64,000 nt of DNA from Streptomyces griseorubiginosus (GCF_001514195.1 NZ_KQ948736.1:1162625-1226624), one strand, 5' to 3'. Positions 48,661 through 58,138 are shown, counted from the stretch's first letter. Notes: generated by a model from the letters alone, not told the origin. Numbers and translations are program-made.

Positions 48661-48668
48661 GGCGCTCC

Positions 48669-49796
48669 TCACGCGTAGGGGCTGTCGACGCCCGCGGCGG
48701 CGGGCCTGGGGGCACGGGCGGGGCAGCAGCCGACCGGGCAGACGTTGTGGCTCGCCCCGAGGGCGCCGAGGGCGCAGGGGGTGACCTCCTGGCCGCGCTC
48801 CACCGTGGCACGCTCCAGGACCAGGTCGCGGATCGCGGCGGCGAACCGCGGATCGGCGCCGACGGTCGCGGAGCGGCGCATCGGCAGGCCCAGTTCCTCG
48901 GCCTTCGCCTTGGCCTCGGTGTCGAGGTCGTAGAGGACCTCCATGTGGTCGGAGACGAAGCCGATGGGCGCGATCACCACGGCCGGGGCGCCGGAGTCGT
49001 GCCGCTCCTCCAGGTGGTCGCAGATGTCGGGCTCCAGCCACGGGATGTGCGGAGCGCCGGAGCGCGACTGGTAGACGAGCTGCCAGGGGTGGTCGACGCC
49101 GGTGCGCTCGCGGACGGCGTCGGCGATCAGCCGGGCGACCTCCAGGTGCTGCGCGACGTACGCGCCGCCCTCGCCGTGGGCCTCGGCCGGACCCGAGGTG
49201 TCCGCGGAGGCGGTCGGGATCGAGTGGGTCGAGAAGGCGAGGTGGGCGCCGTCGCGGACCTCCTCGGGGAGCTCGGCGAGGGACTGGATCACCCCGTCGA
49301 CCATGGGCTCCACGAAGCCGGGGTGGTTGAAGTAGTGCCGCAGCTTGTCGATCCTCGGCAGCTCCAGGCCCTCGGCCTCCAGGGCGGCCAGCGCGTCGGC
49401 GAGGTTCTCGCGGTACTGGCGGCAGCCCGAGTACGAGGCGTACGCGCTGGTGGCGAGGACCAGGATGCGGCGGTGGCCGTCGGCGACCATCTCGCGCAGG
49501 GTGTCGGTGAGGTAGGGGGCCCAGTTGCGGTTGCCCCAGTAGATCGGCAGGCCCAGGCCGTGGTCGGCGAAGTCCTTGCGGAGGGCGTCCAGCAGGGCGC
49601 GGTTCTGGTCGTTGATGGGGCTGACCCCGCCGAACAGGAAGTAGTGCTGTCCGACTTCCTTCAGGCGTTCCTTGGGGATGCCGCGCCCACGCGTCACGTT
49701 CTCGAGGAACGGGACCACGTCGTCCGGGCCCTCGGGGCCTCCGAACGAGAGCAGGAGCAGGGCGTCGTAGGGGGTGGCGTCGAGCGCGTCTCGCAT
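48669..49796 (-). CDS. hemH: Ferrochelatase (coproporphyrin type, HemH/CpfC)
   Basis: A 375-residue ferrochelatase inserting Fe2+ into the tetrapyrrole. It has LLLSFGGPEGPDDVVPFLENVTRGRG, the catalytic His in THSIPTAS, and the metal-side GFVSDHMEVLYDLD. The C-terminal CALGALGASHNVCPVGCC supplies cysteines for the actinobacterial 2Fe-2S cluster. In actinobacteria the substrate is coproporphyrin III rather than protoporphyrin. It is first gene of an operon with the inositol phosphatase and divergent from the MFS gene. Confidence 0.96.
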   Translation of the reverse strand: MRDALDATPYDALLLLSFGGPEGPDDVVPFLENVTRGRGIPKERLKEVGQHYFLFGGVSPINDQNRALLDALRKDFADHGLGLPIYWGNRNWAPYLTDTLREMVADGHRRILVLATSAYASYSGCRQYRENLADALAALEAEGLELPRIDKLRHYFNHPGFVEPMVDGVIQSLAELPEEVRDGAHLAFSTHSIPTASADTSGPAEAHGEGGAYVAQHLEVARLIADAVRERTGVDHPWQLVYQSRSGAPHIPWLEPDICDHLEERHDSGAPAVVIAPIGFVSDHMEVLYDLDTEAKAKAEELGLPMRRSATVGADPRFAAAIRDLVLERATVERGQEVTPCALGALGASHNVCPVGCCPARAPRPAAAGVDSPYA

Positions 49797-49984
49797 GGGT
49801 CGATCCTGTCATCCGGTACTGACAGCCGGGAAACGGCGGGGTGACCGGCCGGGTTCCCGGGCCGTTCGGACGGGTGCGTTCAACGGGTGCGTTAGGGTCA
49901 CCTCACTCGTAAGCTGTATGAGCTGCTTTGACGCCTTACTCCGTGGCCGCCCTCCAGCTGCCCCTCTCCCGACCGGAGACCGCC

Positions 49985-51223
49985 GTGCCCAGCCCCTATC
50001 GCGCCCTGTTCGCCGCCCCCGGCTCCAAGGGTTTCTCCGCCGCGGGCCTCGTCGGCCGGATGCCGCTGTCGATGATGGGCATCGGCGTGGTCACGATGGT
50101 CTCCCAGCTCACCGGCCGGTACGGCCTGGCGGGCAGCCTGTCGGCCACCATCGCGCTGGCCGCCGCCGTGATCGGACCGCAGATCTCGCGCCTGGTGGAC
50201 CAGCACGGCCAGCGGAAGGTGCTGCGCCCCGCGACGCTCGTCGCGCTCACGGCGGCCGCCGGACTGCTGCTCGCCGCCCACTTCGGCTGGCCCGACTGGA
50301 CACTGTTCGTCTGCGCCGTCGGTATCGGGGCGGTGCCGAGCCTCGGCGCGATGATCCGCGCGCGCTGGGCGGCCCTGTACCGCGACACCCCGCAGCTGCA
50401 CACCGCCTACTCCTTCGAGTCGGTGGTCGACGAGGTGTGCTTCATCTTCGGGCCGATCATCTCCATCGGTCTGTCGACGGCCTGGTTCCCCGAGGCCGGA
50501 CCGCTGCTCGCGGCCTGCTTCCTGGCGATCGGCGTCTTCTGGCTGACCGCGCAGCGGGCCACCGAACCGGCGCCGCATCCGCGCACGGGGCAGGGGGGCG
50601 GTTCGGCGCTGCGCTCCCCCGGCCTTCAGGTCCTGGTGGCCACCTTCGTGGCGACCGGCACGATCTTCGGGGCGGTGGACGTGGTCACCGTGGCCTTCGC
50701 CGACGAGCAGGGCCACAAGGGCGCCGCGAGCGTGGTGCTGGCGCTCTACGCGGCGGGTTCGTGCGTGGCGGGGCTCGTCTTCGGGCTGCTGCGCCTGCCG
50801 GGAGCACCGGAACGTCGCTGGCTGCTGGGCATATGCGCCATGGCCGTGAGTATGATCCCCCTCCTACTGGTCGGAAACTTGCCGTTTCTGGCCGTGGCGC
50901 TGTTCGTAGCGGGCCTGTCCATCGCTCCCACGATGATTACGACGATGTCCCTGATCGAGCAGCACGTACCACGCGCGCACCTGACCGAGGGCATGACCTG
51001 GATCAGCACCGGGCTCGCGGTGGGGGTCGCGCTCGGCTCCTCGGTGGCCGGCTGGGTGATCGACGTGGCCGGTGCGCGGAGCGGGTACGGGGTTCCGGCG
51101 GTAGCCGGGGCCGTCGCGGTCGCGGTCGGTTTCCTGGGGTACCGCCGGCTCAGCAGGCCGGCTCCACGTCGGGGAGGCACCGTTGAGCACGGCAGCGAGC
51201 GCGAAGAACGGCACGTGGCGTAA
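49985..51223 (+). CDS. MFS transporter
   Basis: A 412-residue protein with 12 predicted membrane helices in two halves separated by a loop (about 200-220: APHPRTGQGGG). It has an MFS-like RLVDQHGQRKV between helices 2 and 3. The substrate is unknown; it looks like a drug or metabolite exporter. The GTG at 49985 has GGAG nearby and is favoured over a TTG at 49928. The 3' end overlaps the FAD oxidase start by 41 bp, so the two are co-translated. Confidence 0.85.
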   Translation: MPSPYRALFAAPGSKGFSAAGLVGRMPLSMMGIGVVTMVSQLTGRYGLAGSLSATIALAAAVIGPQISRLVDQHGQRKVLRPATLVALTAAAGLLLAAHFGWPDWTLFVCAVGIGAVPSLGAMIRARWAALYRDTPQLHTAYSFESVVDEVCFIFGPIISIGLSTAWFPEAGPLLAACFLAIGVFWLTAQRATEPAPHPRTGQGGGSALRSPGLQVLVATFVATGTIFGAVDVVTVAFADEQGHKGAASVVLALYAAGSCVAGLVFGLLRLPGAPERRWLLGICAMAVSMIPLLLVGNLPFLAVALFVAGLSIAPTMITTMSLIEQHVPRAHLTEGMTWISTGLAVGVALGSSVAGWVIDVAGARSGYGVPAVAGAVAVAVGFLGYRRLSRPAPRRGGTVEHGSEREERHVA

Positions 51224-52502
51224 CTGGGGCGGCAATGTCGTCGCGCGTCCCGCGCGGGAGGTCACACCCGCCTCGGTCGACGAGCTGGCGGCTGCCGTGC
51301 GGAAGGCCGCGGAGGACGGTCTGAAGGTGAAGGCGGTCGGCACCGGGCACTCCTTCACGTCGATCGCGGCGACCGACGGTGTGTTGATCCGCCCTCAACT
51401 GTTGACCGGCATCCGCAGCATCGACCGGGACGCCATGACCGTCACGGTGGAGGCGGGCACTCCGCTCAAGAGGCTCAACGTGGCTCTCGCGCGCGAGGGG
51501 CTGTCGCTCACCAACATGGGCGACATCATGGAGCAGACGGTCTCCGGGGCCACCAGCACCGGGACCCACGGCACGGGTCGCGAGTCGGGCTCGATAGCCG
51601 CCCAGATCAAGGGACTTGAGCTGGTCACGGCCGACGGGTCGGTGCTCAGCTGCTCGGAGAAGGAGAACCCCGAGGTCTTCGCGGCCGCGAGGATCGGCCT
51701 GGGCGCCCTCGGCATCGTCACCGCGATCACCTTCGCCGTGGAGCCGATCTTCCTGCTCACCGCCCGCGAGGAGCCGATGAGCTTCGACCAGGTCGCCGGC
51801 GCCTTCGACGAACTCTGGGCCGAGAACGAGCACTTCGAGTTCTACTGGTTCCCGCACACCGGTTCCACCACCACCAAGCGCAACAACCGCAGCGCGGGCC
51901 CCGAGCAGCCGGTGCCGCAGCTGAAGGGCTGGATCGAGGACGAGTTCCTGTCCAACGGGGTCTTCCAGGTGGCGCAGTGGGTGGGCCGCGCGGCGCCGGG
52001 CACCATCCCCTCGATCGCCCGGATCTCCAGCAAGGCGCTGTCCGCGCGGACCTACACCGACATCCCGTACAAGGTCTTCACCTCGCCGCGCCGGGTGCGG
52101 TTCGTGGAGATGGAGTACGCCGTCCCGCGCGAGGCCGTGATCGAGACGCTGCGGGAACTGAAGGCGATGGTCGAGCGCTCGGCGCTGCGGGTCAGCTTCC
52201 CCGTGGAGGTGCGCACCGCGCCGGCCGACGACATCACGCTGTCCACCGCGTCCGGCCGGGACAGCGCGTACATCGCCGTCCACATGGTCAAGGGCACGCC
52301 GTACCAGGCGTACTTCACGGCCGCGGAGCGGATCTTCACGGCGCACGAGGGGCGCCCGCACTGGGGCAAGGTGCACACGCGCGACGCCGAGTACTTCGAC
52401 GGCGTCTATCCGCGCTTCGGCGAGTTCACCGCGCTCCGGGACCGCCTCGACCCGGACCGCCGCTTCCAGAACGACTACCTGCGCCGGGTGTTGGGGACGT
52501 AG
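51183..52502 (+). CDS. FAD-linked sugar-1,4-lactone oxidase (D-arabinono/gulono-lactone oxidase type)
   Basis: A 439-residue flavoprotein. The FAD_binding_4 domain has VKAVGTGHSFTSIAATDG and SGATSTGTHGTGRESGSIA. The C-terminal ALO domain has EMEYAVPREAV and a HWGKVHTRDAEYF His-Trp-Gly-Lys block. It oxidises an aldonolactone or alditol with O2 or a dye. The TTG at 51183 overlaps the upstream MFS gene; GGGAGG lies 6 nt before it. The pair may move and oxidise one substrate. Confidence 0.92.
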   Translation: MSTAASAKNGTWRNWGGNVVARPAREVTPASVDELAAAVRKAAEDGLKVKAVGTGHSFTSIAATDGVLIRPQLLTGIRSIDRDAMTVTVEAGTPLKRLNVALAREGLSLTNMGDIMEQTVSGATSTGTHGTGRESGSIAAQIKGLELVTADGSVLSCSEKENPEVFAAARIGLGALGIVTAITFAVEPIFLLTAREEPMSFDQVAGAFDELWAENEHFEFYWFPHTGSTTTKRNNRSAGPEQPVPQLKGWIEDEFLSNGVFQVAQWVGRAAPGTIPSIARISSKALSARTYTDIPYKVFTSPRRVRFVEMEYAVPREAVIETLRELKAMVERSALRVSFPVEVRTAPADDITLSTASGRDSAYIAVHMVKGTPYQAYFTAAERIFTAHEGRPHWGKVHTRDAEYFDGVYPRFGEFTALRDRLDPDRRFQNDYLRRVLGT

Positions 52503-52968
52503 CCGGGCGTCGGGGCCGTAGCCGGTGTGTGGCCTTAGGGGCCGCACCGGCCGTTCCGTTTCTGGACATTGCGTGAAGTGCGCCGCATAGCGCGTGAAGT
52601 GCGCCACGTTCAAGATCGCCGATCCGCTCAACGACGGGCCGGACATCACCTCTTGAACGAAGTTGAGTGGCGTGCCAATCCACGCACGTGGCCCAAATGG
52701 AGTACTGTTGCGAGCCCTGGGTTCGATCTCCCGCCAGGGCGTCCGAAGCCATCAAGGGCGGCCGGGAGGGGGCTAGTTGCACAGGGTGACGGAGTTGGTC
52801 ACTTAGCGTTGCGAATAGGTAACCGTGCCATAACGGCGATCCAGGGCCCGTGCCCGACACGCCGGGCAACTCGGCAAGGTTGTGGCAGGCTGCACCCGGG
52901 CAGGCCACACTCGACTAGCGGAAGCAGCGACGCACGTGACGTCGGCAGGCACCACCCGGGAGGTCCCC
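52503..52968. other. 466-bp intergenic region upstream of sepH
   Basis: The direct repeat GCGTGAAGTGCGCC occurs at 52571 and 52592 (21-bp spacing). An inverted repeat CCCTGG...CCAGGG (52723-52747) encloses GTTCGATC. There is an AT-rich stretch near 52800-52835. It should hold the sepH promoter; no gene is visible. Confidence 0.55.
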
Positions 52969-53994
52969 ATGCCCGAACTGCGTGTCGTGGCCGTCTCCAA
53001 TGACGGCACACGGCTGGTGCTGAAGGCTGCCGACTCAACGGAGTACACGCTTCCGATCGACGAGCGGCTGCGCGCAGCGGTGCGCGGCGACCGTCCACGC
53101 CTCGGTCAGATCGAGATCGAGGTCGAAAGCCATCTCCGTCCCCGCGACATCCAGGCGCGTATACGTGCCGGAGCCACCGCGGAAGAGGTAGCCCAGCTCG
53201 CAGGCATCCCCGTAGACCGTGTGCGGCGCTTCGAGGGCCCCGTGCTCGCCGAGCGCGCCTTCATGGCCGAACGGGCCCGCAAGACCCCGGTCCGCCGGCC
53301 CGGCGAGAACGCCGGACCGCAGCTCGGCGAGGCCGTGCAGGAGCGGCTGTTGCTGCGCGGCGCCGAGAAGGACACCGTCCAGTGGGACTCCTGGCGCCGC
53401 GACGACGGCACCTGGGAAGTGCTGCTGGTCTACTGCGTCGCGGGCGAACCGCACTCGGCGAGCTGGACCTACGACCCGCCCCGGCGGCTCGTCCAGGCCG
53501 TCGACGACGAGGCCCGCTCGCTGATCGGGGAGTCCGACGACCTCGCGGCGCCGGAGCCCAGCTTCCCGTTCGTGCCGCGGATCGCCCGGCTGCCGCGCGA
53601 CCGTCCGCTGGACCGCGCCCTGGACCGGCCGAGCCTGCCCCCGGCCGAGCCCGTCGAGGAGACGGTCGCCGAACGGGACTCGCTGACCAGCCTGTTGGAG
53701 GCGGTGCCGAGCTTCCGGGGCGACATGGTCGTACCGGAGCGGCCGTCCGAAACGGCGACCGTCGACGAGCCCGACCCGGAGCCCGAGGCGGAGGAGCCCC
53801 CGGCTCCAGCGGCCTCGGCCGGCTCCGCCTACGCGGACGTCCTCATGCCGCGTTCGGTGGCCAGCCACCGTGACCGCCTCATCGGCGCGACCGACCGCCA
53901 GGCCGAGGCCGACGGCGTCCGTCCGGGCCGTAGAGCGGCGGTCCCGAGCTGGGACGAGATCGTGTTCGGCACCCGGCGCAAGAAGCAGGAGTAG
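52969..53994 (+). CDS. sepH: Cell division protein SepH (DUF3071)
   Basis: A 341-residue SepH. In Streptomyces and mycobacteria it binds FtsZ and stimulates assembly at sporulation septa. The N-terminal DUF3071 domain (1-165) holds the helix-turn-helix QARIRAGATAEEVAQLAGIPVDRVRRFEGPVLAERAF. Then comes a long Pro/Glu-rich linker, then the conserved C-terminal VPSWDEIVFGTRRKK motif. GGGAGG sits 5 nt before the ATG. It is the second division-associated gene in the window after the SepF-like protein. Confidence 0.95.
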   Translation: MPELRVVAVSNDGTRLVLKAADSTEYTLPIDERLRAAVRGDRPRLGQIEIEVESHLRPRDIQARIRAGATAEEVAQLAGIPVDRVRRFEGPVLAERAFMAERARKTPVRRPGENAGPQLGEAVQERLLLRGAEKDTVQWDSWRRDDGTWEVLLVYCVAGEPHSASWTYDPPRRLVQAVDDEARSLIGESDDLAAPEPSFPFVPRIARLPRDRPLDRALDRPSLPPAEPVEETVAERDSLTSLLEAVPSFRGDMVVPERPSETATVDEPDPEPEAEEPPAPAASAGSAYADVLMPRSVASHRDRLIGATDRQAEADGVRPGRRAAVPSWDEIVFGTRRKKQE

Positions 53995-54004
53995 CCGGCG
54001 CTAA

Positions 54005-54074
54005 GGCTGGGAGCAGCCGGTCCTGCGGCTGGGAGCAACCGGTCCTACGGCTGGTTGAGAGCAGCCGGTTCTAC
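54005..54074. repeat. Three tandem GGCTGGGAGCAGCCGGTCCTGC-type units after sepH
   Basis: 22-bp units at 54005 and 54027 and a diverged 26-bp unit at 54049 lie between the sepH stop and its terminator. Each can fold GGCTG...CAGCC. Confidence 0.85.
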
Positions 54075-54081
54075 GGCCGTG

Positions 54082-54112
54082 AGGGCCCGCCTCGGGTGGA
54101 GGCGGGCCCTTT
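54082..54112 (+). terminator. sepH terminator
   Basis: A perfect 12-bp stem (54082-54093, 54099-54110), GGGTG loop and T-tail, between convergent sepH and rhodanese genes. Confidence 0.9.
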
Positions 54113-54144
54113 CGCTGTCCGCGTGCTCGGGACGTTCCGTGGGC

Positions 54145-55002
54145 CTACTGGGGGTCCGGGCCCACCGCGACCGGGCGCTCCGGGTCCGAGGACCACTCCG
54201 ACCACGAACCGACGTACAGGGCGGCCGGGATGCCGGCGACCGCCAGGGCCAGCACCTCGTGGGCGCCGGAGACGCCGGAGCCGCAGTAGACGCCGACCTC
54301 GGTGTCGTCGCCGGCGCCGAGGGACTTGAAGCGGGCGTGCAGCTCCTCAGCGGGCAGGAAGCGGCCGTCGGAACCGACGTTGTCCGTGGTGGGCGCCGAG
54401 CGGGCGCCCGGGATGTGGCCGCCGACCCGGTCGATCGGTTCCACGTCCCCGCGGTACCGCTCCCCCGCGCGCGCGTCCAGCAGCACTCCCCTGCGGGCGA
54501 GAGTCGCGGCCTCGTCGGCGTCCAGGAGGCCTGTCGCGGCCGGCACCGGCTCGAAGTCGCCCTCGGCGAGCGCGGGGCCCGGCACGGAGGACTGGAGCGG
54601 GCCCTCCCAGGACGTCAACCCGCCGTCGAGCACTCGCACGTCCGGGTGACCCGTCCAACGCAGCAGCCACCATGCGCGGGCGGCCGCCCAGCCCTGTCCG
54701 CCGTCGTACACGACCACCGGCCGGTCCGCGAAGACACCCGCGCGGCGCATCGCGGCCCCGAACACGGCGAGGTCCGGCAGCGGGTGCCGCCCACCGCCAC
54801 CGGCCGGTCCTGCCAGCTCCCGGTCCAGGTCGACGTAGACGGCGCCCGGGATGTGGCCGGCCGCGTACGCGGCACGGCCGTCGAACGGCGGCTCCCCGGC
54901 CGCCTTGGCCACGCTCAACTGCCAGCGGACGTCGAGCAGGACGGGCGGCTTCGGGCCCGCCAGATCGCTCGCGAGTTCGGATGCGGAGATGATGGCGTTC
55001 AT
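54145..55002 (-). CDS. sseA: Thiosulfate/3-mercaptopyruvate sulfurtransferase (rhodanese)
   Basis: A 285-residue tandem rhodanese. The inactive N-terminal domain shows Asp in VYDGGQGWAAAR where the cysteine would be. The active C-terminal domain has the catalytic Cys in VYCGSGVSGAHEVLAL. The CRSGVS/CGSGVS-type loop suggests mercaptopyruvate or thiosulfate. The ATG at 55002 matches the family start. It is divergent from the VOC gene. Confidence 0.93.
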   Translation of the reverse strand: MNAIISASELASDLAGPKPPVLLDVRWQLSVAKAAGEPPFDGRAAYAAGHIPGAVYVDLDRELAGPAGGGGRHPLPDLAVFGAAMRRAGVFADRPVVVYDGGQGWAAARAWWLLRWTGHPDVRVLDGGLTSWEGPLQSSVPGPALAEGDFEPVPAATGLLDADEAATLARRGVLLDARAGERYRGDVEPIDRVGGHIPGARSAPTTDNVGSDGRFLPAEELHARFKSLGAGDDTEVGVYCGSGVSGAHEVLALAVAGIPAALYVGSWSEWSSDPERPVAVGPDPQ

Positions 55003-55299
55003 GGCCCCCATCCTCGCGCACGGGGTGGCCGCGCCGTCCATGTCCGGCTACTCTGCTCCGCCGAGCAGGCCCGATCACCAGGCGTACGGGAACGGGCACA
55101 TGCTGTACAGCCGATCGCCATCCGTCGGCCATCGCGCGCCATGGGACGGGCAACCGCCCGCCGGGCACGCCCGGGCACGGGAGTGCCGTGCGGCGGCGCG
55201 CCCGGAACGCGCGGCACCGCGGGTGGTGCGAGCATCGGCACGGAGGTCCGGACCGCGGACACGACACGGCCACCGCGAGGGGCCGAGGAGAGAGTGACG

Positions 55300-56091
55300 A
55301 TGACCGAGGCAAGGGAGCCGGCCGCCAGGCCCGCTCGGTACACGCCCGGTACCCCCTGCTGGGTGAGTCTGATGGTGCACGGGATGGCCGCCACCCAGGA
55401 GTTCTACGGCTCCCTGTTCGGCTGGGAGTTCGTGCCCGGGCCGCAGCAGCTCGGGCCCTACGTCCGGGCCCAGCTCGGCGGCCAGGAGGTCGCCGGGATC
55501 GGCCAGCTGCCGCCCGACCGGCATCTTCCGGTCGCCTGGACGCCGTACCTCGCCTCGGAGGACGTGGACCTGACGGCCGAGACGGTACGGCTGTGCGGCG
55601 GCACGGTCGGGGTGGGACCGCTGGACGCCGGGGACGCGGGGCGGCTGGTGATCGGCTCGGATCCCTCCGGTGCCGTTTTCGGCGTGTGGCAGGCGGCCGC
55701 GCTCCTCGGCACGTCCGTCGCGGGGGTCCCGGGCACGCCGGCCTGGCACGAACTGCTGACCGTCGAGACGGAGGGCGTCGCCAAGTTCTACGAGACGGTG
55801 TTCGGCTTCGAGGAGGAGCCGGTGGTCTCCGCCGACCTCGACTACGTCACCCTCCACGCCGGCGGCCGCCCGGTCGCCGGCCTCCACGGCGTCGGCCACG
55901 ACCTCCCCCGCGACCGGGGCCCGCACTGGATGACGTACTTCGAGGTGGCCTCCGCCGACGCGGCGACCCGGCTCCTGGTGGACCTCGGCGGCCATGTGCT
56001 GCGCCCGCCCCACGACAGTCCGCACGGACGCGTGGCCACAGTGGCGGATCCGGAGGGGGCGCGGTTCTCGCTGATCGAGAACCCTCGCTGA
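55300..56091 (+). CDS. VOC family protein (glyoxalase/bleomycin-resistance fold)
   Basis: A 263-residue protein with two tandem VOC domains. Domain 1 (about 15-130) is CWVSLMVHGMAATQEFYGSLFGWEF...DPSGAVFGVWQ, domain 2 (about 140-260) is PAWHELLTVETEGVAKFYETVFGFEEEP...HWMTYFEVASADAA...DPEGARFSLIENP. This CFP-30B-like arrangement is common in Streptomyces. The His/Glu metal positions are only partly conserved, so it may bind rather than convert a ligand. Function unknown. Confidence 0.9.
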   Translation: MTEAREPAARPARYTPGTPCWVSLMVHGMAATQEFYGSLFGWEFVPGPQQLGPYVRAQLGGQEVAGIGQLPPDRHLPVAWTPYLASEDVDLTAETVRLCGGTVGVGPLDAGDAGRLVIGSDPSGAVFGVWQAAALLGTSVAGVPGTPAWHELLTVETEGVAKFYETVFGFEEEPVVSADLDYVTLHAGGRPVAGLHGVGHDLPRDRGPHWMTYFEVASADAATRLLVDLGGHVLRPPHDSPHGRVATVADPEGARFSLIENPR

Positions 56092-56163
56092 GGACTCGTC
56101 GAGAACCGGCGGCTGAGGGCTCATCGGGAACCGGCGCCGAGAGAAACGAGAACCCGCGCGAGC

Positions 56164-56250
56164 CCTCGGTCAACGGCACGCCCCGCCTCGATGGCCTCGG
56201 TCAACGGCACGCCCCGCGACGATGCCCTCGGTCAGACGTGCGCCCCGGTC
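56164..56250. repeat. Tandem 31-bp units at the 3' end of tdk
   Basis: CCTCGGTCAACGGCACGCCC recurs at 56164 and 56195; a third, diverged copy at 56226 runs into the tdk stop codon. Further imperfect repeats (GAGAACCGGCG, 56092-56145) fill the rest of the convergent gap. Confidence 0.82.
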
Positions 56251-56891
56251 TGCTCGACCGGCAGCACGTCCGGGGACAGGGCGGCCGCCCGGGCCGTACC
56301 CGAGGTCATGCGGCGGCGGTGGTGGCGGCGGCACAGGACCTCGTAGCCGATGTCGTCGGACTGGTTGACGTCACCGACGACCACCTGGGCGCCCTCGACG
56401 ACCATCTCCCCGCCCACCGTACGGGCGTTGTGCGTGGCCCGGGCGCCGCACCAGCACAGGGCCTCGACCTGGAGGACCTCGACCCGGTCGGCCAGTTCGA
56501 CCAGGCGCTGGGAGCCGGGGAACAGCTTGGAGCGGAAGTCGGTGGTGATGCCGAAGGCGTACACGTCGAGGTCCAGGTCGTCGACCACGCGGGCGAGTTG
56601 GTCGATCTGCTCCGGCGCGAGGAACTGCGCCTCGTCCGCGATCACGTAGTCCGCGCGGCCGCCGCGCGAGAGGTGGTCGACGAGGTAGGCGTACAGGTCC
56701 TGGCCGTCCTCGACCTCCACCGCGTCGGTGACCAGGCCGAGCCGGGAGGAGAGCTTGCCCTCGCCGGCCCGGTCGTCCCGGGTGAAGATCATGCCCGTCA
56801 GGCCGCGCGCCGAGCGGTTGTGCTCGATCTGGAGAGCCAGCGTGGACTTCCCGCAGTCCATCGTTCCGGAGAAGAACACCAGCTCGGGCAT
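56232..56891 (-). CDS. tdk: Thymidine kinase
   Basis: A 219-residue type II thymidine kinase. The P-loop is FFSGTMDCGKSTLAL at 7-21, the Walker B/DEAQFLAP block has the catalytic Glu, and the lasso loop is QSDDIGYEVLCRRH. Zinc cysteines include CWCGARATHNAR. It salvages thymidine to dTMP. A short Ala/Pro-rich C-terminal extension follows. The ATG at 56891 is close behind the phosphodiesterase stop at 56942, so co-transcription is possible. Confidence 0.95.
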   Translation of the reverse strand: MPELVFFSGTMDCGKSTLALQIEHNRSARGLTGMIFTRDDRAGEGKLSSRLGLVTDAVEVEDGQDLYAYLVDHLSRGGRADYVIADEAQFLAPEQIDQLARVVDDLDLDVYAFGITTDFRSKLFPGSQRLVELADRVEVLQVEALCWCGARATHNARTVGGEMVVEGAQVVVGDVNQSDDIGYEVLCRRHHRRRMTSGTARAAALSPDVLPVEQTGAHV

Positions 56892-56941
56892 GGCGAGTCG
56901 AGCACCTTTCGGTTTCTGCGGCGGACAGGGCCGGATCGGCT

Positions 56942-58138
56942 TCAGGAGCGTACTTCGAGCAGGGGGACCAGTTGCTCGGCGGGGGTCATGGAACCGTGGT
57001 TGCCGACCATCGCCGACTCCTTCGGCTCCCGCTCGGAAGCGATGAGCAGGACGTCGTCGCGGGCGGCGGCCACCACGTCGCCGATCCGGTCGTACACCCG
57101 CTCGTCGATACGGTCCGGCGGCCCGAACCAGCCCGCCGCGACGGCCTCGTCCCGCGAAGCGACCCAGAACTGCTCGCCGAGGACCTCGCGCCAACAGGTC
57201 AGCACGTCGCCCGCGGCGCCCGGCACGGCGTACACATGGCGGGCCCGGCCCTCGCCGCCCAGCAGGGCGACCCCGGCGCGCAGTTCCCAGTCCTCGTCGA
57301 AGTCGATGCGGTGCTGCTCGTCGAAGGGGATGTCGAGCATGCCGTGGTCGGCGGTGACGTACAGCGCGCTGTTCGCGGGCAGTTGCTCGGCGAGACGCTG
57401 GACCAGGCGGTCGACGTACATCAACTGGCCGCGCCAGGTGTCGGAGTCGACGCCGAAGCGGTGGCCCGCGCCGTCCACCTCGGCGTAGTACGTGTACACC
57501 AACGAGCGGTCGCCGGCGGCCAGTTGCTCGGCCGCGAGGTCCACCCGGTCCTCGCCGGCCAGCCGCCCGTGGAAGGTCCCGCCGCTGAGCGCGACCTTGG
57601 TGAGCGGGGTGTTCTGGAAGGTGGGCGAGGTGACCTGGGCCGCGTGCACCCCCGCCTGGTGGGCGAGTTGGAAGACCGTGGGGTACGGCTGCCAGGCGGC
57701 CGGCTTGGTCCACGGCTGCCAGCGCAGCTGGTTCATCAGCTCGCCCGTGGCCGGGTTGCGCACGGTGTAGCCGGGCAGGCCGTGTTCGCCCGGCGGCCGG
57801 CCGGTGCCGACGGAGGCGAGGGAGGTCGCGGTGGTCGCCGGGTAGCCGGTGGTCAGGGGGCGGCCGGTGCCGCCGCGCGAGGTGCCGAGCAGCGAGGTCA
57901 TGAAGGGCGCCTCGTCCGGGTGTGCCTTCAGCTGCTCCCAGCCCAGGCCGTCGATCAGGAACACGCAGTTCCGGTCGGCGGGGGTGAGCTCGGTGATCGC
58001 GGCGGTCATGTCCGGTACGGCCATGCCGGCGGCGAGGGTCGGCAGCAGGTCGGCGAGGGAGCCGGTGCCGTACTCGGGGACGGGCGCGGTGTCGAGGGCG
58101 AGGGGTTCGGGGTGGTCCCAGGCGGCCGGCTGTGCCAT
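56942..58138 (-). CDS. Alkaline phosphatase-superfamily nucleotide pyrophosphatase/phosphodiesterase
   Basis: A 398-residue enzyme of the type I phosphodiesterase/nucleotide pyrophosphatase family. The metal site Asp is in VFLIDGLGW, with the nucleophile Thr region TTGYPATTATSLASVGTG, and the second metal site is YYAEVDGAGHRFGVDS and VTADHGMLDIP. No signal peptide is seen, so it is probably cytosolic. Substrate unknown. The start codon overlaps the DUF5998 stop (TGATG), so the two are coupled. Confidence 0.9.
   Translation of the reverse strand: MAQPAAWDHPEPLALDTAPVPEYGTGSLADLLPTLAAGMAVPDMTAAITELTPADRNCVFLIDGLGWEQLKAHPDEAPFMTSLLGTSRGGTGRPLTTGYPATTATSLASVGTGRPPGEHGLPGYTVRNPATGELMNQLRWQPWTKPAAWQPYPTVFQLAHQAGVHAAQVTSPTFQNTPLTKVALSGGTFHGRLAGEDRVDLAAEQLAAGDRSLVYTYYAEVDGAGHRFGVDSDTWRGQLMYVDRLVQRLAEQLPANSALYVTADHGMLDIPFDEQHRIDFDEDWELRAGVALLGGEGRARHVYAVPGAAGDVLTCWREVLGEQFWVASRDEAVAAGWFGPPDRIDERVYDRIGDVVAAARDDVLLIASEREPKESAMVGNHGSMTPAEQLVPLLEVRS

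Noticed and set aside
52700..52760. tRNA-like GGGTTCGATC inside an inverted repeat upstream of sepH
   Set aside because: A T-loop-like word is present, but the T-stem does not pair and no D-arm, anticodon arm or acceptor stem can be drawn.
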